DNA of 64,000 nucleotides from NCBI RefSeq assembly GCF_000524195.1, contig NW_020170423.1, positions 89,580-153,579 on the forward strand, in the 5' to 3' direction. Position numbers and translations under genes: made by a program. Below are positions 49,501-61,500 of the stretch, one piece after another (positions within the stretch are counted from its first letter, which is position 1; each line of letters begins with the position of its first letter). The notes beneath the pieces were generated by a model, which was not told the origin of the DNA, searched no databases, and worked only from the letters and a program-made list of their open reading frames with translations. This DNA is from Echinococcus granulosus (Eukaryota; Platyhelminthes; Cestoda; Cyclophyllidea; Taeniidae).

Positions 49501-52500
49501 AAACCCCGTGGAGTAAGAATCTTCTAGGAGGACAGAAATTTCATCTACAAGAGACCCGCTTTTTTTACCAGGAGTATTCATTTTACTTAGAGCTTTACTG
49601 CACTGGCATTAACACAGTTGTCCCTTGTAGATTGCCATACTTGCATCTCGATATATATTTTGTCTTGTGTAATAAAGACAACACACGTGCGTACTGCCTT
49701 CCCGATTCGGAGAGTCCCAACTCCTTCCCTTGGTGTGGCTGTATTTGGAAGGCACGAACAGGACCCAGCTGATACAGTTATCACATTTTGATGAAGAGCT
49801 GGTGGGATTTCATTCATTCCTTTGTTTATTCGCTTAGTCTTTACCAGTACCCAGGAATGCAGACACAAAAAGAGGTTTTGCAGGAAAATCAGGTGCTGTA
49901 AACATCCAACTGCTGATGAGATTTGTCCCCAAGTAACGCGTTCCGATAGTGCAAGTTTCAAGGGTCTCGCTTTAAATAGACTGACAAGAAATGCGACACA
50001 GCAGCTTGTAGGCGTAGTGTACTCGTGTAAAGTCCAGTCCTTGGGATAACAATGATCTTCGACAGGTAAAAACTATGCTTGATGCGAGGTGGGTGGCATT
50101 AGAAGCTGCTGAGTTATTGACGGAAATGGAGTTGGTATAGGCATAATTGCTCCAGATAAATCATTAAACCAGTTTGTTAAATGATCACCATTCGGGTCAA
50201 CAAACTTGCTTGTCTATCTTCAACAAATCCTAATGATTTCGTGTGGAAGAAAATTAAATTCAAATTGGAATATTCACTTTTCAAAAAATGAAGGCAAAAC
50301 CTGGGAGACTTTCCTTTGAGGCTATTGGTCAGTTCACGGCTGCAGCCTGATTGGTCAGGAGTTGGGACTATCCGAAAATTTTGGCCCCTGGTTGAAGCTG
50401 CTGCCTTATTTTTCGGGCAAAGTATTCTACTGATGGATCTATGCGCAAGAGCGAAAGAGGAGGAATGTCATTCAGTGGCGGAGCGTTTGAAGGCAATGGA
50501 GGCTGTAAATAGGAAAGCAACCGAAGCAGAGGAATTGACATTCCTGCCCTCCAACCCCGCTGTTCGACGAAGGCTCAAATATCGGTGAGTTAAAGAATCT
50601 GCCTTAACTGACTTCTGACGCCAACGTGTGCATAAATTTTAACAAAAAGTGGGTCTATTCAGGAGGTGAAGTGAAAAAAGTTAGGCAGACTTCCCCACAA
50701 TATCGCGGTTCGAGTGATAGGCCTCGTATAGAAAAAGGCACGACAAGCCATTACGCCAAAGGCATTTTATTTTTATTGTTTAGTCTTTAATTCACTTTCC
50801 CAGATAGAGTATTGGCTAGGGTGAATACAGGTCTCGTTGATTTGCCATGAGAAGGACCTTTGCAATCTGCCAGGTAGAATCGACAGCTAGTGGGCAGATT
50901 ATGGCGCATTTCAACAGTAAAATTGTTTTTATTAGAGGAATAACTCATATTATGTTTATTATCCAGTTAAGTATAGAGACCTCAACAGGATGTTACCAAA
51001 AGTGAAAGTGGATCTAAATAGACGATGCAACATCCTGCAGAAATGCATGACAATTTCAGATGATCGCCTCATTTAAATGCCTTTCAAGCTCTCGGTAAAC
51101 ACTTCCTGGGATACGCCCGAAAGATGGCCACAGCGCTGTAAAAATGAGACATTTCTCATGCAATCTATAGATATTTTTTATCCTTAAAATCGGGGCTTTT
51201 GGAGTTTTGACCTTTGAAACTGGGTGGTACATCCCCACACCATTACTCACCAATCCTGATTTATTTTGAAACTGAATCATCCCTCAAGCGTTTATGGATC
51301 GTAACCAGGTTTGGAAGAAAAAATGGCCCTATTTAACGAATGATGATTTATATGCAAATTGACTAGAAATGGCTACGAATTGTGAGAAAATAAACATCTG
51401 TGGTGCACCTAAATGTGTTTACTTGCCCCTTCTTTGTGAAATTGATTTACACCCTCTATCTGTAACAATGGTATTCACGAAAAAAAACGCCACAAGCACA
51501 ACACGCCAGAGAAAAATGGCGTCTGGTGGAAAATTAAACCTCCCTCATCACGATGAACTCGCAAAGCTATTGGCTACTACTGCAGAGTCGTGAAATAATT
51601 AGTGTATGATTTCGTCCAATCACCCTCCTGAGTGGTGACGCACGCCTCGGTTGACATGTGAGGCCTAGCATTCACGTGCGCACTATAGATCCTTCACGTG
51701 ACCAGTCAATAGGCAATCTCGCATGCAGGGTGCGCGGTGAAGTTGAACCACACAGAGGCCTATGCGCAATTTTGATTCGCTCACCGGTGTGAGCCAATCC
51801 TACCGCGGTGTTTTCAGCCTTGGTTTTTTATTTCTCTTCAGACTTGCCGATCAGACATGGAGGCGCAGTCAGCAGCCCTGTCATTCCACTCTCGAGGATT
51901 TTGACTCAACGCCACAACTTGTCAAGTCCCTGTCCTGTGTGCACGTTGACAACACTGAAGAACAGGAGAGAAGTGAACAAATGTCTATTTCTCAAAGGTG
52001 AGGCCTTTTCAAATCCACTGGTAATTCGAAGCCCTTTTATCCATGCATTTAATGGACGAATATTTGCACCATCGGGAGTTTTTGAATGGTTTCGTGGAGT
52101 ATCGACCTACTTTTAATGCACGGTTCTCCATTGTCAATCCTCGGTTATTCCGGTTTTTCGTCCATATTCACTGAAAGTTGACATGTTTTCCGGAGCCTAG
52201 CCGCATGACGCTTTGCTTCAACCAACATTCTCAGCTAGTTTTGCGTTAAATTTAAGAGGGCTACTAACTTAAATCCTCGTTCAAGACTTTTTTTTATGGA
52301 ATTTGAATCCAACAAATAAGAATCTGCCCTCTTATTGTTGTTTCAAAGGCTTGAAATTAAGATGAATGTGTTTTGGATCACACATTAGCTAGTGAAAGAA
52401 AGCACCAATTAATGCAGTTGGCTAAGGTTTATGGAATTTGAGAGGATTTTTTGATACTTTACGACTAACATCATATCACATGTCATGTTTCGTATGTTTT

Positions 52501-55500
52501 AAATTTGCCTCAGCAAGAATTACCAGGCTCAGATTGAGCCTCTGATTGCAAATTTTCACTACTCTACGTCACTTTTGATCCAGTTATTTGAGGTTTCCGT
52601 TCTCGTTGTCTTGATGCCCGCTTTTAGGACACCCCACGTGTAATTCCCACTCTGGATTTTTAATCTTGAATGTGTTAATTCAACGTCAGCTTGATTTTGT
52701 GTGGTTTAGTTATTTAGACATTTATTTCCACCGCATTAGGATCGCCAAAATTCAGGAGAACAGTGAGCAATGGAAGCGACGCGGCCGGCCTCGCTGTGAG
52801 AACGAAGCCACACCCCTGAAGAGCGTCAACCAGATCCGCAACGACCTTGCCGTGAGCCAAGAGCAGTGGCGCAAACGTGTGGTCACTCAGGACAACGATA
52901 CGGGAAAGCGGACTCCCTGTAATCCTCTCTTTTATCACTGCCTCTTAATAAGCGATTGTTAAACTAACACAAGAAGCAGTTCGCCTTAATGTATGCCCTT
53001 CCTCTTGCTAATGCAAGCAGTTTGCCTACTCCAAGCAAGCAGGGATTTGTACAAACCTCCCGATCAACCACGTTAATGCCATCAATTTTCAGCAAACAAA
53101 CTTTTTTTGGTAGAATTTTCCACTATTAAGGGACTCAGAAAACTTCTTCGTCCCTTTTTCATCCGCATGCGCTCGCATGGTGCATGGGATGGAGTCTACT
53201 TCTCAAAGCCTTGTTTTATCCATTCTTCACTGTTTTAGGCTCAGAAGAGGTGGTTCTTCGACGAAATTTATTCACAAAAAGCCCACGATGTCACACATTT
53301 TATGAGTTTACGGATAGTGAGTTGTCTTGAACGCCTCAGATTTGTGTGTGTGTGTGTGTGTGCAAATGCTTCTGGCGCTGCTGAGGCATCACTGCTTTGA
53401 TGTAGTCGTGGATCTTTCCATCTCGCCTCGATGATTCATTGGCCTTCTATTGAGGCCCTCCTCCCTTCCCCACACTTAGCTCAGCCTTCACTCTAAAGCT
53501 GACAAAGTGGCTTTCGTCATTCTTGTGTGATGTTCGACAGCTCTTCTAAGTACTTTATCAAATTTTGAAGGCAATGCAATACTCTGAGGTACACGATAAC
53601 CTGTCATTCCCCTTTGTCATGTGATATGGTGGACTTACACATAACAAGTTACTCTGGTTTCAAAATGATTTCTTTTGCGATTGTACCAGATTTGATTCCA
53701 CTTTGCACTCTCTGCACTCATTTCCTTGTTGGCAGCATGTATTTGTGGAGTTTGTTTCTTCTTAAACGCCGCCAATATGGCCTCGTTTTATCTCTGCCAG
53801 ATGGTCCCCCAGGAACGGCGGAGAAATTGCCCTCTATCGAACCGGCACGGACGCCACAGAAACGTGTTATGCGAAGAACTTTTGAAGTTGGTAAAGTTAC
53901 CTGTTAGGCCTGTCATGAGGGGCGCTCTAGGAGTGCCTCACTTTTGACAGAAATGTAAAACTTTCCTTTTTCAGAGTCGAAGCTTTTCACACTTACCGGG
54001 CAACAAAAGGAAAATGAGTCCGAAGTGAGTGTTATTAAAAAGGTTAGTACCTGGATATTTTATTATTCCTGTCTAATTCACCTATTTATCCAAATTTTTG
54101 CCCCCTTTTTTTGACCTCGAGTGTTGAGGCCTTGTCAAAGGAGGTGCCTAATGTCCATTGTGTGCTACTTTATCCCGAATCTCCCGCGGCGGAAAGTACT
54201 CGTGATCTCTTCTGTTCTGTACAAACATTTGCCTTTTTCTCATTCAAATAGCTACCAAAATTTTAGGGCACTGGAATTGCGTAGCCAGCCTGCACTTGTG
54301 TGTACATGGTTGTACAATGATGGAGTTCCCCCAAACTCTTGTTACGATTCCAGTCATAGGTTCCTGATCACATCTGACTCTAATGGTATAGCAATTTGGG
54401 AACCCATTAAACGGATGTCAATGTGATCCTTCCTTTCAGTCTAACGAAACTCCCTACGTCATGATACCCTTCTTCAACTGAGAGTTTTAATCAATTTCTC
54501 CCATCTTTTTTCATTATTTTATATTTGATGTAAATTTTTTACCCTCTCATTCACATTCCTATGGTTGCTGAGGTCATTTGGGGTTGCGCTAACAAACTAT
54601 CTACTTCTAACCCTGTGAAATTGCTCCGCTTCATAGAATACATAGGAGTTCAGGGAGCGTTTATACAAACTCGCTTACTTGCATAGTCTTTTTGAATGGT
54701 TCGTCTCAACTCCTAAGTACCGAGTTCAGTGAGGCGTTTATTCCACTTTGGGATCGTCAGTGCCAACTTCCGCCTCTCCGCACATTCAATGCGCTTCTGG
54801 CCCACCTAAAATACAACGCGCATCCCCGCCTTGAGTTTGCTTTCGATTACTTACCCACCGTTCACATTCTTTATTCACATGACCTAAAGTTGACTGTTTT
54901 ACATGTCACAGTAGTGGCCCCTTCTGCAACATGTCTTATCCCACCGATGTTATCCGACATTATTTAACCACTAGTTCAATCAAAGAGTCCCCTCCAAATT
55001 TGAGCATTTGATGGATTTCGCTGATTCCGAGAAGATGCTGTAATGCGTATTCCCCCGACCCTATTCTTGGTTTCCAGCCATAGATGCAAAGCTGTTCCCA
55101 AATTTGACATTTCTTTCAACTTCTTTAGAAGTAGTGACATGGGATCTAGCACTCCCGGTCTTTCCTGAAGTCGTAAGAAGGCATAGTAGTATGGAAGGAG
55201 GTATGCCACCAAAGTACAGAAGATCCGAGGTTATCGGCATGACAATCTACCCGCGTAGTCACAAGCAGAGATAAACAAACTGTCAAAGCATTACGTGGGA
55301 CCCAATGTCGAGCTATACATCTCTTCAATGCTTGTTCCCACAGTTATTTGTTGGTGACGAATTTTCAGGAGTAAAGCAATTTCATCACGTTTTGTGACAT
55401 AAAAAATGTATTTTTTCCTGAAATATTCATTACAAAACCTCTTTCCTAACTCAGGCTTTCTTCTGGTAGGGGATTTTCAAAGCAGTCTAACAGGCACTGC

Positions 55501-58500
55501 ACAGAAATTTGAGGCACCTTTCCTCTTCTCACATGTAGACTGTTCCAGTGGCGAAAATGAACGAAGAGTTTGTTGACCAGTTCTTTGGACTCAAAAACGA
55601 GCAAGGTGTCAGTTCGGCGGTGTTACAGAATCCCACCTCGTTATCGAGCGTCCAGCTTCCTGAAACCACTCTTGGGTACGTCTTTTTCATACAAGTGGAC
55701 GACCTTGCGGTTTTCTCACAGGTTGTTAACTTCTCATGTGTTTTGTATTCATCATGTCCATGGTCTACGTGGTATGTAAATCTAACATTAGCCGGACGGC
55801 GCCTTGAGTCAGTTATCTCATTTAAATAATTGTTACCACTTTTGGTCTTTCGTTCATCAGAAGAGTTAAGAATTACCTAAGGTGAGTGGCTAAGTCGCTT
55901 ACCGCTCGGTTGGGTTTGACTATTCTTTTGATCTATTTCTTTTGCGTTATCATCCAAATTGAGCGTTTTTTACCGGTTGGCAGTCACCCATCTTCTACTG
56001 ATGAAATGGTTGTTTATCGGTTTAGTTTGGTGCAATTCAAGCGCTCGGCGGGGCCCTCCTCTCGTCCATCAACGAAATCGAGGAATCCAGTGCGACGAAT
56101 TAACGAAACTCCCGGACTGAAGGACTCTTACGAGGAGGTTCATGTTAAAGTACCTGGTGAGACTGACAGTGCCGCGTCGACCCGACAACAGGTTACGCCT
56201 TGTCAGCGATTGGCTGGAGCTACCGGAGTCCTGGGGTTCTCCTCCCCTGCGACCAGTATGTCATATTCCGTTAGTTTTACCGTACATTTTCCCTGGATTT
56301 GTTACTATGAGACATAAAGCTTGCAAGCTAAAGGCACGGACTCGGCAATTTCATTGTGTAACGGTATCCCTCGATGAGGCGTGACTTAGAAAACACTGAG
56401 TACTTTATTCTTTCCTAATGCTATTGCACTTCCAAAAAGGTGAAAGTGACGTTACTTGGCGCCCCTGTAAAATGTGCAGCACTTCTGGCGCATAAAGCCA
56501 GGATGGCTTAAGAACCAGTCCAAAATATTCCCTTAAAACTGTTTCCTGCAACCGACGATGCCCTCCAATCGAAAGGAGGTCAAAATTGTTTCCACCATCG
56601 CCCTCCACATTATGCGATGACCCCAAATGATATTAAACTAACCTCTCCTTGTGTTGACTTGGGCACAGCTGTTAGTGAAGATGTTAATGGACACGGTTCA
56701 CTCCTTTTGAATTCAATGGTAAATATTTACCTCAATGAAGCAAGATGTCATCATTTCAGCAGCCCTAATGCGACTGATTTAGTAGTTGAATGAATGGGCG
56801 GTGCTTCACTGAGTGTGTGTCTGCCTGCATAGATGGTCTAAATCCGTTTACCAGTGTGATGCGATGATCGGTGTAGTAATTCCATTTCACGCAAGTGGAA
56901 ACACAACACACAAGTATGATTGTGCGTGTTTGTGTGTTTGTGTGAAATACTCATCTCCTGCCACTCAACCATAATGTAAACGGAAGGCCCTCTCTGTAGT
57001 TAGTCATACTTACCAGCAGTCATTTATTTACTTCAACTCGCCATTGGAAATTGAAGTCTTTTTTTCGGTTTTTTTGGTCTGTCTGCGTAGTTTAATCCTC
57101 CGATTTTATCTCATTGAGTTTGACATGGTACATACTGGGCGAGTTCATATTATCGTTTCCGCAGTGGTGAAAAGAGTACCGGAAACTGTTTACTTAAACT
57201 TCAAGGTTTGCGACGGTCACTAGTTGACAGGTAGTTAGTGGTTTTCGTTTCCATTCTAAAAAGAACTCTCATTCGTTTATGTGGCAAAGCTAGCACCAAA
57301 ATCGTTGAGAACGGTTTTGATGATACTACTTCCCCCGGAAATAGGATCTTTAATCTGTGGATAAGGAGGGCAAGTCGGTGTTTATACTGGAGAGCGGTTA
57401 TTTACATTTTGGCTTTCAAAGACTAGCACAGAACTCAGTCAAGAATTTTCAATAAGAATCACAACATTCAGTCTGTAATAGACGTATGTGTAAGGAGCCC
57501 GTCACCTTGATGTGCCGAATGCAATGCAAAAGTAGCAGGAAAGCTTTTTTTCATTGACGCTACATTGCAACGGGAGTTTATGTACTTATCCGTATCCACT
57601 ACCCCAAATGCTTTGTCACGATGCAATTTGAAGGCGCCGGCGCCTGAGAAGCACGCGAATGCGTGTTCAGTACCTGAGTTTCAGTTGCATTTCAGCTAGT
57701 GAGGATAGATAGAGGGGAAAGGAAGGTACCAGGTTATTTTAAGTATCCGCAATGATGTGGTCAAATTTTTGCAATCATCATTCTTTTCGAATCGTGAGTG
57801 AATTTCCTCCATCGAACCTCTCTAGGTAGCGGGTAAACGTATTTCGTATTCGCAGCTGATGAAACGTGAATGCAAACTTTTGCTGTTAATTCAAAACTGA
57901 CCGAATTGTCGCCAAATAAACACTAGTTCTGTGTTTCTCCACGGTTTCACGAGACACCTCGTGAACCTTGATCCACACATGTACTCACATTTCTAGTCCA
58001 TCGTAGCTTGGTTACTTAATCTCGATTGTGTTCTTTATTCTCTACTTTTCCAAATATAATTTGACCCGCTAAAGTCGATTAATTTTCAAGAAGAAGGTTC
58101 AATGCCAGCTCTAAGCATCTTAACCGAGGATATGGGCAATGAGCCCAATCTCCGCTATGCTTACTCCCCGCTTAACCTCAAAGCCCGGGACCAATATCGT
58201 GTAATGGAAGTAAAAATAACCTCATTCGCAACTTCCTCAAGTGTAAATCATCACTAAATGTCACTGAAAAATCGCCCAGACTGGCTGTTTTACTTATTGA
58301 AGTAGCCTACTGCCATTGTTGTTTAAGGTCGTATCAATCACCCATCTTTCAGGCCCTAGTCGACCTCGGTTCTAATGCATTTATGTTTTTTTTTGTCCTA
58401 AAAGACCTACCAGACATGAATGCTCATCTCAGCGAGTCTGTTCTGGCCGGTTTAGCCAGTGTGGAAAATTTCTCCTCTACTAAGGAACGCCTTCGAGTTG

Positions 58501-61500
58501 TGGCGCAGGAGAAGCAGGCGCCTCTCGCCTCTTTTCAAAGAAGTCTCCTACCTCACAAAGATGTGATGCTGCTTTTGGTAAAAGGTAATTTGCCCTTAAA
58601 TCATCCGCTTGTTGGTGATAGATCTCCGGATAGCTAAACGTATATTATTTTCTGCCAAAGGACGTCGGCAAGTGCAGACACGCCTTGTCGCCCCAGTGGC
58701 GGCATCGCTCAATTCTGGGGACTGTTTTCTTCTCCTACTCCCTGAAGTTAACTCCCTCTACCTCTGGACTGGACAGTACGCGAATGTAATTGAGACCAAC
58801 AAAGCACGCGATATTGCTGCATGGATAATCAAGACGCATGATCTTGGATTCCCTTCGGGCGGTCGGGAACCGTTTCTCATCCCCATCGATGAGGAAAAGG
58901 CAACTGGTGTTCCTAAGGGTCAACTTGAGACCTTCTATGCCACGCTGGGTACTTCGGTAGAGCAATTTAAGGCTCCTGGTAAGTGCCCTAGGGTGAAGTG
59001 GTTTCGCGATTTATCACAAAATTGGTGTCTGGATGTGATATCTTCAGTTATTCCCCCTTTGAATGACATAAATTTGTAAGCCCGTCGCAACTCATACGTA
59101 AAGCGTTTGCCTTATTATGTATCCCGTAGCGCCTTTCAATCCGTTTTTCAGCTGGTGGACCGCAGGAAGAGGATCTGATATTTGAGGTCGTCGTGCAGCA
59201 CGCAAATCGAGTTTTTGAGGTATATGAAGATCGCCTTGAACCTCTGCCGGAGGTTTGGGGAACGCCTCTTCGCCACTCTATGCTCGTTTCCGCAAAAGTA
59301 CTTGTCTATTTTTTTGGCAGATTGGGAAATAAAAGTTACTGTGAGCTTGATGATGATTTTTTTTGCTATTTTACAGGCTTTTGTGTTTGACTTTGGCTCG
59401 GAGGTCTACCTGTGGACGGGCAATCAAATCTCCACGAAGATACGAGCTGCAGGAATTGAGTTGGTGCAACAACTCTACTCCGAACCATATGACTATTCAA
59501 TGTGTAATACGAGTCCTCTCAATCCTCTAGATGGTAAATAATGTTTCAAACAGCATCTCAATCCCCCATGTAAGCGAAGAATTTGTTCCACTAGACCCAC
59601 CAGTCTTGGTTTCTTAAAAATTTTAATACTTGCTACCAGAGTCTCGGGAGGGAAGTTACCATCACAAAGTTTCCGTACTCAATTCACTTGCCCTTCAAAC
59701 GACCAACATTCCATTTTTATTTTGCTGTTATAGATTCATTCGCTAATCCGTTTGTAGTATCATTCGGCAGAACTAGGTATTTTAAACAGGTGGAGAATTC
59801 ATTTAACACGTCACCTGACTTGTACAAGAGGCCGGAAAGTCGCACGTCCAATGCCGGTAGCGGATGTGTGAACTTCTCGAGTTAAATTCCCTTGACGGGT
59901 TAGCTTAAGGTTATTTTTTACAGGATACGCTGATTCACGAATATGCCGATGGTTTAGGGATTAATGGAAATACATTTCACGTTGATTTAATCTGGTCGTC
60001 TATCTTCCATGTGATCAGTTTGTCTCCCTCTCAAAATTCTAGAATTATATCATGTCCCGAGATCACGTCTTGAAGCAAGTTAATGGGTCTAAAAGTTCAT
60101 TACCAAATTAACCCTCTTTTCTCAGCAAAGTTGCTCTGTGCTGCTACTAAGTAGGCGTTACGTAATCTGTGCTGATGTGGTGCCACTTTTTTCTTGGAAC
60201 CCAATCAAAGACTGGTGGTGCAAGGGTAATCTTCTGGATATCCTCATTTAAGTGTCTCTGCCTATATATTCGATCGCCTAGTTGCCTCTGCTTTCTGCCT
60301 GTATGATCTAGTGAAAGAGTACGACTTTTTGACTACTGACTATGAGATTAACAGGTTGGCTTAACTCTACTTTTTCCTCCCTTCAGCCATTGACTGTCCA
60401 AAGGCCGGATCCAGCCGTCCAGACTGGACCTTGGTGGCAAAGGTGCCAGAACGAGGCGAGACTGTCCTTTTTAAGGAGAAGTTTCTTGATTGGCCAGAGG
60501 GCTCACGTTTCGGTCAACTTGCCCGCCAGCACTCCGCAAAGGTCAGTTGGTTCTTCAGGTAACTTGAGCCTTGAGAATGACTGATACGCGCACCGATCTC
60601 ATCACCTGTATTGTGCGTGTGCTCCCAAGGCGGCTGTAAATTACCCCTGTGCGCGTACACATTTGCATACAAAATGCGTTACCCACGCTTTTCTTCGGCG
60701 TGTTGCGGGTATGTGGCACTACCGGATATCTTTCCGCCATGAAGCCGCTCATTGAAACCATGCGCGTACATACTGCGCTCCTCGGCACGAGGCATAATTG
60801 ATGAATAATTCTTGCCATGACGTTAGCTTTTGCCACATCATGCAAATCGCACGTGAAACTATTTTGACAGGATGGACTTTCATCCCATTTACTGATGGAT
60901 GAGTTTCCGAGTTTGACTAAGTGCGTCCAGTTTTTCATTGATTGTTTAAGTTGCGATACTCTGAATGCAAAATATAACCTATTTGCTCCCTCATTTCGCA
61001 ACCATCTGCTCTATCTGTCATGCGATCATGTGATTGGCTAATGCTAGTGCCAAGAAAAAGCAGTTAAGAGGTGGAATTCGGTGGATGAGACAGTACCTCC
61101 CATACTTCATCCCTCCCTCCTTGCCCAATTTTCAGGGCAATCCAGCAAAACAAGTTTTTAACCTTTCATTACTGTTTGATATCACAAGCGCATAAATACC
61201 ACAGCTAACAACTTTGTTGATGTTTACAATGGTGGTGTTTCCCATTTCGAGGTAAATACAAACCGAAATCAACAGGAAGTTTTTTAATTTTTTGGACAGA
61301 CAGTTTATCCGATTTCGGCCACTCGATTTTAAAGTGACAGCACAAATTCCAGCACAATTTAAGTACGCCTTAATCATCCAAGGACTGTCGATGTTGAAGG
61401 GCTAGAGGCTACTTGTATAGTGATGTGAAACAATCATAGCATTGTTTTGTGTGCATAGAATTCGTCGGGTAAATGTCCACCCACCACCACCATCGATCTC

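Noticed and set aside
49905..49940. CTGATGAG resembling a hammerhead ribozyme core
   Set aside because: The required GAAA segment and stems are absent.
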